Assembly (NCBI RefSeq): GCF_900096895.1
Contig: NZ_FMYO01000001.1
Span: 558,001-622,000 of the forward strand
Length of the DNA stretch: 64,000 bases
Direction of reading: 5' to 3'
Source of the DNA: Acinetobacter kookii
GTDB lineage: Bacteria; Pseudomonadota; Gammaproteobacteria; Pseudomonadales; Moraxellaceae
The notes under the pieces were generated by a model. That model was not told the origin of the DNA, made no database searches, and was given only the letters and a program-made list of their open reading frames with translations. A program made the position numbers and the translations under genes. Positions 36,432 through 45,855 of this stretch are shown piece after piece (position 1 is the stretch's first letter; every line of letters begins with the position of its first letter).

Positions 36432-37001
36432 ATGAAAGCAGTTCAATTATTGGTACTTCCTGTGCTTGCAACGGCATTGGTGATGACTGGATGTGCCAGC
36501 CGCAAGCCTGCTGCTGAAATTCAGGCAGGACAAAATCCGAGTGAGGCCACTAGCGTCAGTACTGAAGGTCTAAGTGAAGATGCAGCCTTGAATGCACAGA
36601 ACCTGGCAGGTGCATCATCTAAAGGTGTCACTGCTGCGAACAAGGCGTTCTTGGCCAAGCGTGTGGTTCACTTTGACTATGACAGCAGTGAACTTTCAAA
36701 TGAAGACTATCAAACCCTTCAGGCACATGCCCAATTTCTTGTCGCCAATGCCAATTCAAAAGTTGCTTTGACCGGTCATACCGATGAACGTGGTACCCGT
36801 GAATACAACATGGCTTTGGGTGAACGCCGTGCCAAAGCTGTAGAAAGTTTCCTGCTGACTAACGGTGTTGCTGCAACCCAATTGGAAGCCGTGAGCTATG
36901 GTAAGGAAATGCCGATTAATCCAGGTCATGACGAAAATGCATGGAAAGAAAACCGCCGCGTAGAAATTAACTACGAAGCCGTTCCCCCTCTATTAAAATA
37001 A
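36432..37001 (+). CDS. pal: Peptidoglycan-associated lipoprotein Pal
   Basis: Outer-membrane lipoprotein, 189 aa from ATG 36432 (GGAG about 6 nt upstream). The lipobox ends VMTGC, with the lipidated cysteine near residue 20. The C-terminal OmpA-like domain binds peptidoglycan: HFDYDSSELS, LTGHTDERGTREYNMALGERRAKAV and the closing ENRRVEINY are all present. It is the last gene of the tol-pal region, with a strong terminator downstream. Confidence 0.96.
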   Translation: MKAVQLLVLPVLATALVMTGCASRKPAAEIQAGQNPSEATSVSTEGLSEDAALNAQNLAGASSKGVTAANKAFLAKRVVHFDYDSSELSNEDYQTLQAHAQFLVANANSKVALTGHTDERGTREYNMALGERRAKAVESFLLTNGVAATQLEAVSYGKEMPINPGHDENAWKENRRVEINYEAVPPLLK

Positions 37002-37011
37002 GGGTTCCAAT

Positions 37012-37041
37012 AAAAAAGCGCTCAATCTTGAGCGCTTTTTT
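37012..37041. terminator. Bidirectional terminator after pal
   Basis: AAAAAAGCGCTCAA and TTGAGCGCTTTTTT form a 14-bp near-perfect palindrome. It separates pal from the convergent small gene on the other strand. Confidence 0.9.
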
Positions 37042-37235
37042 TAAGCTTTCTCAGATGCTTGAGAGGCTTCTTGCGGATGCTGCATGGATTCAATCAGATC
37101 ATGCTTGTTGAATTTTTTGTATTCAGGTTTAGCTTCATATGCTTTCCACGCTTCTTTCACTTTTTCGGCAGAAATATCATCTAAACTCATAGCTTCATTT
37201 GGCGTTGGAGTCGCATCAAACTTTTGCGTTGTCAT
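37041..37235 (-). CDS. Small acidic hypothetical protein (64 aa)
   Basis: ATG 37235 has AGGAG 8 nt upstream, so the 64-aa form is preferred over a longer frame to 37292. The protein is soluble, without a signal peptide or membrane segment, and charged throughout (SLDDISAEKVKEAWKAYEAKPEYKKFNKHDLIESMQ is the core). I do not recognise it. It is convergent with pal and its start is divergent from fbp by 186 bp. Confidence 0.7.
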   Translation of the reverse strand: MTTQKFDATPTPNEAMSLDDISAEKVKEAWKAYEAKPEYKKFNKHDLIESMQHPQEASQASEKA

Positions 37236-37421
37236 AATTATGCTCCTATCACGTTTTCCATAACCTATAGACCCCAACATAGCATTTTCCACAGAACTTA
37301 CAAGAGTAAAATCGCGACAAATAGTCGAGTTTAATTGTTCTTTTGCCGCGTTCTCATCTAAAATAGCTGCCCATATTCTTTTGATAATTTTTTATCATTT
37401 TCTAATTGGAGCTTTCCTGTC

Positions 37422-38396
37422 ATGTCATACCTCACCCTTTCCCAGTATTTACAACAACAAAACGGGAATCTTACACCTGAATTGGCTCAAGTTATTGAAA
37501 CAATTGGCAATACATGTAAAGACATCGATCAATTATTGCAAAAAGGTGCTTTGGCTGGTGTTTTAGGGAGTGCACAACACGAAAACGTTCAGGGTGAAGA
37601 ACAAAAGAAACTTGATATTATTTCAAATGATTATTTAATTGATGCCCTAAAAGTCCATCCACACGTGGGTGGTCTGGCTTCTGAAGAATTGGACGAATTC
37701 ACTCCAGCTCAAGAAAATGGCAAGTATCTGGTATTGTTTGATCCTCTTGATGGTTCTAGCAACATTGATATCAACATGTGTGTCGGGACTATTTTCTCGA
37801 TTCTTCCAGCAAAACATGCGCTAACCCAGGCAGAAGATTTCTTGCAGGCAGGTACCAACCAGGTCGCAGCAGGTTATGTTCTTTATGGTCCATCCACCAT
37901 GATGGCGCTGACTGTAGGTGCGGGTGTGGTATTCTTTACTTTCGACCCAGAATCTAAAGAATTTTTGCTGACTTCTGAAAATATTCAGGTTGCCGCAGAT
38001 ACCAAAGAATATGCGATCAATGCATCGAATCAACGTCATTGGGAAGCACCGGTAAAACGTTATATCGACGAGTTGCTTGCAGGTAAAACAGGCCCGCGTG
38101 AAAAAGACTTCAACATGCGTTGGGTGGCGTGTATGGTGGGTGATATCCACCGTATTCTTTGCCGTAGCGGTATCTTTATGTACCCATATGACACTAAAGA
38201 CCCGAAAAAAGCCGGTCGTCTACGTTTAATGTATGAAGCCAACCCTATGAGTATGCTGATGGAACAGGCAGGTGGCGCTTCAACAACGGGGCGTGTACGT
38301 ATTCTGGACATCCAGCCGACTGAACTTCACCAACGTGTTCCTGTTGTGATTGGTTCTAAAAACGAAGTTGACCTCGTAACTGGCTATCATAATTAA
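37422..38396 (+). CDS. fbp: Fructose-1,6-bisphosphatase class I
   Basis: Gluconeogenic fructose-1,6-bisphosphatase, 324 aa. The metal and substrate motif [11 protein letters not shown] is near residues 106-116, with ASEELDE just upstream supplying further metal ligands. Late segments [21 protein letters not shown] and [11 protein letters not shown] complete the class I pattern. It is a single gene; an imperfect hairpin follows. Confidence 0.96.
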   Translation: MSYLTLSQYLQQQNGNLTPELAQVIETIGNTCKDIDQLLQKGALAGVLGSAQHENVQGEEQKKLDIISNDYLIDALKVHPHVGGLASEELDEFTPAQENGKYLVLFDPLDGSSNIDINMCVGTIFSILPAKHALTQAEDFLQAGTNQVAAGYVLYGPSTMMALTVGAGVVFFTFDPESKEFLLTSENIQVAADTKEYAINASNQRHWEAPVKRYIDELLAGKTGPREKDFNMRWVACMVGDIHRILCRSGIFMYPYDTKDPKKAGRLRLMYEANPMSMLMEQAGGASTTGRVRILDIQPTELHQRVPVVIGSKNEVDLVTGYHN

Positions 38397-38406
38397 TTTT
38401 TTATAG

Positions 38407-38435
38407 CGGAAGTAAGTCCTCATGACTTGCTTCCG
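38407..38435 (+). terminator. Hairpin between fbp and the SpoU methylase gene
   Basis: CGGAAGTAAGTC and GACTTGCTTCCG pair over 12 bp (one G-U) with a 5-nt loop. The tail TGGATTTATT has only a weak T-run, so termination may be partial. Confidence 0.5.
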
Positions 38436-38450
38436 TGGATTTATTCTCCC

Positions 38451-39227
38451 ATGCCGACTATTTTTCTAGAATCAAAAGATAATCCCAAAATTAAACACTT
38501 GCGTGGCTTAATTGAGCAAAATTCATATCGTAAAAAACAAGGTCAAACCGTACTTGAAGGTACCCATTTGTGTCTGGCCTGGTTAGCTGAAGATAGAAAA
38601 ATCAAATCTATTTTTACCACCGAACAGGCTTTAAGCCATCCTGACTTCGACCGTATTGCCGAGCAATACCAGGGTGCAGTCTTTGTTATTAGTGAGTCCC
38701 TGTATAAGGATTTGAGTACGCTCGGTACCACACTGGCTTGTCTTGCCATCGTCGATTTACCCAGCTCCCGAAATGCACTCGATTTCACAGCAGACACCTT
38801 GATTCTGGAAAATATTCAGGATCCGGGCAATGTCGGTACATTACTCCGCTCTGCCGCCGCCGCCGGTATTCACCAAATTGTCTGCACCAAAGGTTCAGCT
38901 TCACTCTGGTCGCCACGGGTACTCCGTGCAGGAATGGGTGCACATTTTTCCTTGCATACTTATGAAAATGTGGCGCTGGAAGATATTTTGTCTCAATTCA
39001 AGATTCCGGTATACGTAACCAGTTCACATGAATCAGAAAGTTTGTATACGAAAGATTTGACCCAAGCCTGTGTCTGGATTTTAGGCAACGAAGGCCAAGG
39101 TGTTTCTGAATATGCGCTTGCACATGCACAGGCGGTTTCAATTCCCCAGCCGGGCGGACAGGAATCGTTAAACGTTGCCATCGCCGGTTCAGTCTGTTTC
39201 TTCGAGATGGTTCGCCAGCGTTTATAA
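38451..39227 (+). CDS. SpoU/TrmH-family rRNA 2'-O-methyltransferase
   Basis: SAM-dependent RNA methyltransferase of the SPOUT superfamily, 258 aa from ATG 38451; an in-frame TTG at 38427 is less likely. The N-terminal SpoU substrate-binding domain contains NPKIKHLRGL. The knotted catalytic domain carries motif 1 ENIQDPGNVGTLLRSAAAAG (about residues 120-139), motif 2 WILGNEGQGVS and motif 3 SIPQPGGQESLNVAIAGSV. It probably modifies 23S rRNA or tRNA; the target cannot be told from the sequence. Confidence 0.9.
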   Translation: MPTIFLESKDNPKIKHLRGLIEQNSYRKKQGQTVLEGTHLCLAWLAEDRKIKSIFTTEQALSHPDFDRIAEQYQGAVFVISESLYKDLSTLGTTLACLAIVDLPSSRNALDFTADTLILENIQDPGNVGTLLRSAAAAGIHQIVCTKGSASLWSPRVLRAGMGAHFSLHTYENVALEDILSQFKIPVYVTSSHESESLYTKDLTQACVWILGNEGQGVSEYALAHAQAVSIPQPGGQESLNVAIAGSVCFFEMVRQRL

Positions 39228-39248
39228 ACTGCTCTTTCGTTACTTTAT

Positions 39249-39275
39249 TTTAAACATCCCTGGTGGATGTTTAAA
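39249..39275 (+). terminator. Terminator-like hairpin after the SpoU methylase gene
   Basis: TTTAAACATCC pairs with GGATGTTTAAA around CTGGT, 21 bp after the stop. The tail is A-rich rather than T-rich, so it is a weak terminator, or part of the sigma-factor leader. Confidence 0.45.
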
Positions 39276-39372
39276 AATAGACTACACTAGAAAAATAATA
39301 TTATTTTTGTCAACCAAACCATTATTTCCAACGTTATTTGATCATGAAATTGGAAATAATGGTGGGTATCCA

Positions 39373-40008
39373 ATGACAGGATTTTCCATCTCTATGGATT
39401 CAGCACCGAAACAGTCTCAGTCGGAAAATTTAAGTACTTTGAAGAGTACGGCTGAACAACGCCTGAAGATTTTTATGCAGGATGTGACTGGACGTGCCCT
39501 GGTCATGATGGAAAGTGCGACCCAAGGTCAACAAGGCATTGCGATGGATTTGGTACAGGAAGCATTTATTTCCTTGCACAAAGCCTATGCCGATAAATCG
39601 ACTGATGAATGGTATCCCCTGTTTTATACCATCTTAAACCATAAACTGCAGGACTGGCGCAGAAAGGAAGCCCGTCGGGCGCAACCTTTTTCTTTTTTCA
39701 AGAAAGTTAGTCTGGATGATGATGATATTGAGCTGAATGATATTGTCGATGAAAACACTCCCAGTCCCTTCGATTTTCTTGATCAAGCCGTGACGGCCGA
39801 AGAAATAAAAGAAGCCATCGCTCAGCTTCCTGTTCGCCAGCAACAAGCCTTTATGCTTCGTGCCTGGGAAGGTTTTGATACACACACGACGGCACAAATC
39901 ATGCAGTGCAGTGAAGGTAGTGTAAAAACTCATTATCACCGTGCTATTCAAGGTCTCCGGGCTGCTTTAGCACATTTGAATCCATATCGTGGAGGGTCAT
40001 CCGAATGA
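39373..40008 (+). CDS. ECF-type RNA polymerase sigma factor
   Basis: Extracytoplasmic-function sigma factor, 211 aa from ATG 39373; the longer open frame runs back into the previous gene and the hairpin, so it is rejected. Region 2 contains MDLVQEAFISLHKAY and the WYPLFYTILNHKLQDWRR segment. Region 4 contains LPVRQQQAFMLRAWEGFDTHTTAQIM and SEGSVKTHYHRAIQGLR. Its stop overlaps the next gene (ATGA). With the following two genes it forms a compact unit typical of a sigma / anti-sigma pair plus an envelope protein. The signal it senses is unknown. Confidence 0.88.
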   Translation: MTGFSISMDSAPKQSQSENLSTLKSTAEQRLKIFMQDVTGRALVMMESATQGQQGIAMDLVQEAFISLHKAYADKSTDEWYPLFYTILNHKLQDWRRKEARRAQPFSFFKKVSLDDDDIELNDIVDENTPSPFDFLDQAVTAEEIKEAIAQLPVRQQQAFMLRAWEGFDTHTTAQIMQCSEGSVKTHYHRAIQGLRAALAHLNPYRGGSSE

Positions 40009-40325
40009 AACAAGATGATTTCTTAAAACAAGTTACTTCCAAACTCGATGGGCTCGCACAACATCACCAAGCTAAACCTGTGGTGATGAATCACGTGATC
40101 GAAGAAATTCAAGCACGGGAAACATCCCGTTATGGTCTTTGGAAAATGTCAGGTTTTGCTCTTGCTGCAGCCATAGCTGGATTTGTGGTGTTGCCAGACT
40201 CCTTTGAAATGTCAACAAAACCTCAAAATCAAGTGGTGGTGACTCCAAAACTATCCCCTCAAATGGTTGAAGATTTGGAAATGTTACTGGTATTAGGTGA
40301 GGATAAGGTTCCACATGGCAGCTAA
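40005..40325 (+). CDS. Small membrane protein, putative anti-sigma factor
   Basis: A 106-aa protein translationally coupled to the sigma factor by an ATGA overlap. The N-terminal half (about residues 1-45) is soluble and helical. One transmembrane segment (about 48-64, GFALAAAIAGFVVLP) is followed by a short periplasmic tail. That topology and position suggest an anti-sigma factor tethering the sigma factor to the membrane. There is no recognisable ZAS or RsiW-type zinc motif, so this is inference from context. It overlaps the next gene by 11 bp. Confidence 0.75.
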   Translation: MKQDDFLKQVTSKLDGLAQHHQAKPVVMNHVIEEIQARETSRYGLWKMSGFALAAAIAGFVVLPDSFEMSTKPQNQVVVTPKLSPQMVEDLEMLLVLGEDKVPHGS

Positions 40326-40719
40326 AAAATTAGCATTTGCTTTTTGTGCACTCGGATTTTTACAAACCAGTTTTGCTGGTTTCGAACGTTTTTGGATTTT
40401 TTCCAAAGATGCCGATACTCAAGTTGCAGAAACCTGGGAAACATTATCCGATAGTGAACAACGTGCACTCATTCAACGTTACCAATCGCTGAAAGAATTA
40501 CCTGAAGCCCAAAGTACCACCTTACAGCAACGTATGGATTGGTTTACCCAGCTTCCAGAGCAAGAAAAACAAAAAATGCGTGAAACCTGGCAGAAAATGA
40601 GCAGCCAGGAACGTAGAGAATTAGGTCTCCGTATGCAAAAGGCGACACCCGAAGAGCGCCCCCTCATTCGTGAAGAATATATCAGTAAATATTTCCCACA
40701 AACGACTACCATTCATTAA
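40315..40719 (+). CDS. DUF3106-type secreted protein
   Basis: A 134-aa exported protein: signal peptide ending near TSFA-GF, then a highly charged helical domain with repeated W-x-x-L / E-x-R-x-x-L-x-x-R blocks (AETWETLSDSEQRALIQRY, LPEQEKQKMRETWQKMSSQ), characteristic of DUF3106. ATG 40315 overlaps the upstream gene and is preceded by AAGG. Function is unknown; location suggests the output or sensor side of the ECF sigma unit. The repeat pattern is loosely reminiscent of periplasmic adaptor proteins such as CpxP, but I see no LTxxQ motif. Confidence 0.8.
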   Translation: MAAKKLAFAFCALGFLQTSFAGFERFWIFSKDADTQVAETWETLSDSEQRALIQRYQSLKELPEAQSTTLQQRMDWFTQLPEQEKQKMRETWQKMSSQERRELGLRMQKATPEERPLIREEYISKYFPQTTTIH

Positions 40720-40749
40720 TCATGTGATTATTTTTAAAAAGTTAAAGTC

Positions 40750-40779
40750 AAAAAAGCCGCTGAAGTCAGCGGCTTTTTT
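40750..40779. terminator. Bidirectional terminator between the sigma unit and the CSLREA genes
   Basis: AAAAAAGCCGCTGA and TCAGCGGCTTTTTT form a 14-bp stem with a two-base loop between convergent genes. Confidence 0.92.
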
Positions 40780-40780
40780 A

Positions 40781-43198
40781 TCACTTCATGCGATAACGTC
40801 GATATAAAGTTAAACCTAGAAGAGCAAATACCCCATACACTCCGAATGAACCCCCACCACTCGATGTTGAATTGGTATTCTGGGCAGTGTTGTTTAAATA
40901 AATAGTTGCCGTATTCGATCCCAATCCCTCAGCATCATATATTTTATAAGTCACCGGATAATCGAACTGACTGAAATTATTCTTAACTGCAAAATGTAAT
41001 TTTCCACCATAACATATATTGCTGACATCATTACCAGGACAAGGACCCTGACGCTCTGCCGTCATAGTCAACCCAGCTGGTAACTTCTCAATTTGGATTG
41101 GAATCTCTTGTCCTTGTTTATCCTGGTAAAATGCTGGTTTTGCTGCAGGTAAAGTAGAAGTCAGGCCATCACCATCATCATGATCATTTTCCAGAGGATT
41201 AACGGTTATTTCCAGATTAGAACTTGAGCTAATTGAATAGATATCGTTCTTTGCAACAGGAGTAATATTAACAAAACTTGCCTGTAAAATACCTGAAGAC
41301 TGCTTGGCTTCACCACCTTTCTCTTTAAGCGTGTATTTACAGTAGGCATAATCAGCAGGATTCAGCAATTCACCGCGTGTGCGATAGATCATGATCTGTT
41401 TAAAATCTGCATTCCATTCGCATTTTAAGTCATCCAGTCCACCTTTTAGCACAGCATTACCACCGGTGACGGTGAGTGTGCCAATGCCATAAGGCTCAAC
41501 CTCAACGGTATAGTTATCGGCATTTAAACTCTTGATGCGATAATCTTCACCCGATGTATCACTTACCCGCTCTTCTGTAGGAATCGCCAGTACAAATGGA
41601 TCAAAATAAATTGCACGGTATTTTTGGTGCTGCTTGGTATATGTCAACAGGTTTTCATATTGAACTAATTCCTCTTTGAAATCATTGATCCCGGTTGAGT
41701 TTTTAACTCCTTCTGCAATTAATGCCTTAAGTTCATCAATATTGGACTGATAAAATTCCAATAAACTAATAATCGAGCTATTTTTTAAATCTGTAATATC
41801 TATAGCGGATAAATTCATACGTTCAACCGAACCAATATCGCAGCTATTCTTTTTGCTTGGTTCAAGTTGTAAAACCGTATCTAAAAAACGGCTTAAACCG
41901 CGTTGATCAAAATCACTGCAACCTGAACGATTGACATCAATTAAATCTGCCGCATTTTGATTATCTCTTGGATAATATAAAGGCAAGAACATATTATATG
42001 CTGATGATTCTGTCATCCTAGACAGTAAGCTAGAAAAACTGATATTAGAGACATCTAAGTTTTTCGAACTTTCAATCGTGGATTCTAAAGCAATTTTTGG
42101 TAACACACATTGATTTAATCCTGTCGCCAAGTTCAAGGCATTATTGCTTGCAACAAAGATCATTTTTTCACTCGGAACACCATTATCCGAGTTATAACGA
42201 CAAGATTTATCCGAATTATTAAAAGCTAAAATGTTAAATGCGAAAACTTTGGCGCCCGATTCATCATATAAAAAAGTGCTATATCCCGAGTTTTCTACAA
42301 TCGTATTACTGATAGCAGTAAAAGTCGAATAAGGGCTAAAACGATCTAAACCGTCGCTTACTGCCCGTAGAATGCTACCGCTGCTTGAGTTTGCTATATT
42401 CTGTGCAATCGTATTCGCAGATAAGTTTATATTTGCAACACCACAAAAATCCAATGTACTGGTACTGCTGGTCGAACCATTCTGAATAATACTGCTTTGA
42501 GAAATAGTCACTGCAGGTTTGGTATCACCCAGATTGCTGTAACAATCCATTGCTATGACACTGCCTTTATTGGCCTGATTTCCTTGAATTAAGCTGTTAC
42601 TTATCTTGACTTCTTTTTCAATATTTTGCGCAATATTATAAATTGCCCCACCCGCAATATCCGCCTTCGAGTTTAGAATTGCACCTTTATTGAAGCTTAA
42701 AGTCCCACCGAGCAATAATGCTCCACCCCGACCATTTTCAGCATAACCTTTTTCAAGTTGAATATCATTTAGCGTTAGACTGGTTTCACTCTCGCTGGTA
42801 TTAAAAATTCTTGAACGATTTTCACCACTAATAATAGTTTTGATCTTTTCAAATCCAGGATATTTTTGCGTCAGTTTATCTTTTTCATCATAGTTAAAAC
42901 GTGAAATGCCACTAATCACCAAAGCCGATTCCGGCACCAGCTCTGAATTTAACCTATATATACCAGCTTCTAATTGAATCTTATCCGCTACACCATTCAG
43001 TGTATTTCCGGAAGTACATCCCCCATAAGCTGTATTTTTTTTCGCAGTAATGATTGCTTCACGCAATGAACAAGCATTTGTGTTCTCGCCATTTTCATCT
43101 GCAAATGTTGTGACTTTAATGGTTTTATCTTCTGCTGCCATTAATGACATAGCGGATAAAACCATCACACAGAGCAATCCTTTTTTATAATTGTGCAT
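40781..43198 (-). CDS. CSLREA-domain secreted protein with GlyGly-CTERM anchor (805 aa)
   Basis: Large surface or secreted protein. A signal peptide (about residues 1-22) precedes the CSLREA motif, NACSLREAIITAKKN (about 40-54). A long middle section has asparagine/serine-rich parallel beta-helix-like repeats (about 90-480) and Ig-like or cadherin-like strands follow. The C-terminus has Ser-Gly-Gly-Gly, a hydrophobic helix and a basic end (SSGGGSFGVYGVFALLGL, then RRYRMK), matching the GlyGly-CTERM signal processed by rhombosortase in type II secretion systems. ATG 43198 is preferred to the adjacent GTG. It is the second gene of a two-gene operon, 16 bp after its paralogue. Confidence 0.85.
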   Translation of the reverse strand: MHNYKKGLLCVMVLSAMSLMAAEDKTIKVTTFADENGENTNACSLREAIITAKKNTAYGGCTSGNTLNGVADKIQLEAGIYRLNSELVPESALVISGISRFNYDEKDKLTQKYPGFEKIKTIISGENRSRIFNTSESETSLTLNDIQLEKGYAENGRGGALLLGGTLSFNKGAILNSKADIAGGAIYNIAQNIEKEVKISNSLIQGNQANKGSVIAMDCYSNLGDTKPAVTISQSSIIQNGSTSSTSTLDFCGVANINLSANTIAQNIANSSSGSILRAVSDGLDRFSPYSTFTAISNTIVENSGYSTFLYDESGAKVFAFNILAFNNSDKSCRYNSDNGVPSEKMIFVASNNALNLATGLNQCVLPKIALESTIESSKNLDVSNISFSSLLSRMTESSAYNMFLPLYYPRDNQNAADLIDVNRSGCSDFDQRGLSRFLDTVLQLEPSKKNSCDIGSVERMNLSAIDITDLKNSSIISLLEFYQSNIDELKALIAEGVKNSTGINDFKEELVQYENLLTYTKQHQKYRAIYFDPFVLAIPTEERVSDTSGEDYRIKSLNADNYTVEVEPYGIGTLTVTGGNAVLKGGLDDLKCEWNADFKQIMIYRTRGELLNPADYAYCKYTLKEKGGEAKQSSGILQASFVNITPVAKNDIYSISSSSNLEITVNPLENDHDDGDGLTSTLPAAKPAFYQDKQGQEIPIQIEKLPAGLTMTAERQGPCPGNDVSNICYGGKLHFAVKNNFSQFDYPVTYKIYDAEGLGSNTATIYLNNTAQNTNSTSSGGGSFGVYGVFALLGLTLYRRYRMK

Positions 43199-43214
43199 CA
43201 CTTTTCCCTATTTC

Positions 43215-45017
43215 TTATTTTTTATAATGACGTAGACCCATTAGACCTAATAAAGCCAATATATTCAACAACCCCAATGCACCACCTGATGTGTTGACGC
43301 TCTTGCTTTCCATAGCATTACTTTGCTCTTGCACGATATTTGCACTAAGCACCAGATATTTTTTATTTTCATTAAAACGTGTAGAAGATGTAACGACACG
43401 CAGTTCAAAAATATCCGCACCGCGCCAACTACCATTTGGCGTGTAAACCAAATTACCATCAATATCTAAAGTCAGTGAACCTTTGCTCTCCGTTAAGGTT
43501 TGATCAACATATACACAGCCGTCTTGCCATTGTTCACCATTAGGATGTTTGCCCAATAACGCTTCACATTTTTCTTTCGGATATAGGTCGCTGTCACCCA
43601 GGTATTGCAAAATATTGATTTTCGCTGTTTCACCTACTTTTAAATCCTGTCCAATACGTGAAATAGTCGTGGGTACAATAATCTCGATAGCACCGCGGTC
43701 ACACCAGCTGTTATCAGTGGTTCGGCTCATATCACGCTGGTCTAATCCTTCACAGATCACCTGGACATGCTCAGTATTTGAATCAACTCGCCCTTTATTT
43801 AAAATGAGCGTATCAAACATGTTCTTTGCACTCAGTAAAATACGTGGCCGTATATATCCTAAAAAGCTATCTTTTGGTGTTGCATAAGGACAAAGTAAGG
43901 CTTCCTGGTCTGCAATAAGTGATTTACAACTACTCTCGCTACTGTCTCCTGCAAAAACTTTATTTCCAGTCCAAAATTCATTCGGATAATTGAGATCACC
44001 ACTTCTACATTCAGAAGTAACCAGGTTATTTTGCAAAATACTTTTATCATCACCACTAAATTGGCAATTATTATTTGTTCCGTTTGGATTACCAATCACA
44101 ATACTGTTAGCCATATAGCCTTGAGCATTTGGTGCTTCAAATTGCACCCCAGCGGTATTTGCAACAATGGTAAGGTTATTTAAGCCTACCCCATCCCGAA
44201 TGTTAACAGCATGGCCTGTGTTATTCACAAAGGTACTATTGGTAATCATATTGATCTTAGAGGGAAAGGTCAGTTTAGAGGGGTCTAGAATATTCTTTTC
44301 GCTAAAAATATTAGCCGCACCCGACGTGGTTTTATTATTTTTAAAAACGACATTCGTGATGGTGAAATTTGGCCGTTGGCTGTATAAAATACCACCACTC
44401 ACTGCTTCGTTATTTTCAATCAAACTGTTGCTAATCGATACACGGCTACTATATACGTCGGCATCGGCATTTTCACCCACATTATAGATAGCTCCTCCTA
44501 AACGCGCTATTCCTCCCGTGAGTTTGACATACTTTAGAACCAGGTTTTCATTGTTGTATAAAATACCACCGCGATCGGCACAGACGCTCTTTTGACAACC
44601 TTCAAAACTGACTTCTTGTATGTTTACCGTAACGCGTTCTTGGGCATTATCATCAATATTAAAAATTTGATCTTGGCCTGTCATACGAATAATCGCGTTG
44701 TTTAAACCGGCAACAGCAGTATCACTCACATTAGTTTCATAATAAGTTTTCAGATTAAGTGCTGATGTAATATTAATTTTGCTTGTCAGCGTATAGATTT
44801 TTAATTTATCTAACAGAATAGTTGAGGTAGAGTTTTCTCCTCCACATCCATAAAAACCTTGTTTAGGCAACCCCAGATTAACGTATTCTATTGCTTCACG
44901 TAATGAGCATTCTTTATCATCTTTTTTAGTATCTTCAGTGGTATTTACAATAATGTCCGCACTATAAGCATGTCCTGCAAAGCATAACATCCCTATACCT
45001 ATGCTCCGTTTGAGCAT
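43215..45017 (-). CDS. CSLREA-domain secreted protein with GlyGly-CTERM-like anchor (600 aa)
   Basis: Paralogue of the downstream 805-aa protein. A signal peptide ends near AYS-AD, then the CSLREA motif KECSLREAIEYVN (about residues 36-48). Beta-helix-like repeats rich in I-x-N-S-x-I/F-x-N-N patterns (about 140-300) are followed by a strand-rich domain with NGSWRGADIFELRVV. The C-terminus reads TSGGALGLLNILALLGL and ends RHYKK, a GlyGly-CTERM-like anchor. AAGGAGAG lies just before the ATG. Several cysteines in the middle may form disulfides. Function is unknown; adhesion or polysaccharide binding would fit beta-helix proteins, but that is inference. Confidence 0.83.
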   Translation of the reverse strand: MLKRSIGIGMLCFAGHAYSADIIVNTTEDTKKDDKECSLREAIEYVNLGLPKQGFYGCGGENSTSTILLDKLKIYTLTSKINITSALNLKTYYETNVSDTAVAGLNNAIIRMTGQDQIFNIDDNAQERVTVNIQEVSFEGCQKSVCADRGGILYNNENLVLKYVKLTGGIARLGGAIYNVGENADADVYSSRVSISNSLIENNEAVSGGILYSQRPNFTITNVVFKNNKTTSGAANIFSEKNILDPSKLTFPSKINMITNSTFVNNTGHAVNIRDGVGLNNLTIVANTAGVQFEAPNAQGYMANSIVIGNPNGTNNNCQFSGDDKSILQNNLVTSECRSGDLNYPNEFWTGNKVFAGDSSESSCKSLIADQEALLCPYATPKDSFLGYIRPRILLSAKNMFDTLILNKGRVDSNTEHVQVICEGLDQRDMSRTTDNSWCDRGAIEIIVPTTISRIGQDLKVGETAKINILQYLGDSDLYPKEKCEALLGKHPNGEQWQDGCVYVDQTLTESKGSLTLDIDGNLVYTPNGSWRGADIFELRVVTSSTRFNENKKYLVLSANIVQEQSNAMESKSVNTSGGALGLLNILALLGLMGLRHYKK

Positions 45018-45135
45018 ATTACTCTCCTTATATTCTTTAATTTTTTTTATTCTTTAGTTGCAATATCCCTGCAACATCGAACTATTTTGATGTACTTTGT
45101 CACAGCTTGAACAATTTCTCAAGATTTTTTATTGT

Positions 45136-45840
45136 TTACCGATATTCATCGATCAGGGCATAAATTTGTCTTAAATTCGCATGACTGATTTTGGTTTTTT
45201 CCCCTTTTAACAGTTGAATAAGCTGTTCTAAGGTTTGCAGTAAAACCGAAGTCTGATGAGGTCCATGCGCCAACAAATAATCGATAATCTGCTGGTCAAT
45301 ATGAATTCCCCGACGCGATAATACCGAGTTCACCAATGCATAACGGTCAGCATATAAACTCCCCGATGGCACCTTCACACTGACTGCCTGAGTCAAGCGA
45401 GACTGTAAATCCGGAAGTTCAAGCTTCAATTCAATCGGTGCGACACGGGATGAAAAAACCAGTTGCCCCCCACCTTCATTATTATAATTAATTAAATGAA
45501 AGACTGCTTTTTGCCAATGTGGAACACCACTAATCGCTTCAATATCATCCAGTGCGACCAGATCATATTGATCTAATGAGGTAATTGCTTCAGTAGGGGC
45601 ATCCAGCAATTCAAGCAGTGAAACCTGAATTGCCGATTTACCTATTTCCAGATAAGAATCACAAATAGCAGAAAGCAAATGACTCTTGCCAGATCCTGCG
45701 CCGCCATAGACATAAAAGCGGTTCATTAAACCGGCATGGAGTTGTCGAACTGCATCGATCACATGTCCCCATCCCGGCCCAGAAAAATCGCTAATTCTGG
45801 CATCCAGTTGCGGTTCTATATCGAGTTGCAGTTGACGCAT
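45136..45840 (-). CDS. hda: DnaA regulatory inactivator Hda
   Basis: DnaA-related AAA+ protein, 234 aa, which with the DNA-loaded beta clamp stimulates ATP hydrolysis by DnaA to prevent over-initiation. A clamp-binding motif QLQLDI lies at residues 3-8. The P-loop is GGAGSGKS (residues 46-53), Walker B is LVALDDIEAI (about 95), and VKVPSGSLYADRYAL lies near the sensor region. It ends short of DnaA's DNA-binding domain, as expected. It lies 15 bp after the PerM-like gene and is probably co-transcribed with it. Confidence 0.93.
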   Translation of the reverse strand: MRQLQLDIEPQLDARISDFSGPGWGHVIDAVRQLHAGLMNRFYVYGGAGSGKSHLLSAICDSYLEIGKSAIQVSLLELLDAPTEAITSLDQYDLVALDDIEAISGVPHWQKAVFHLINYNNEGGGQLVFSSRVAPIELKLELPDLQSRLTQAVSVKVPSGSLYADRYALVNSVLSRRGIHIDQQIIDYLLAHGPHQTSVLLQTLEQLIQLLKGEKTKISHANLRQIYALIDEYR

Positions 45841-45855
45841 ATATGAGCTTTAACC

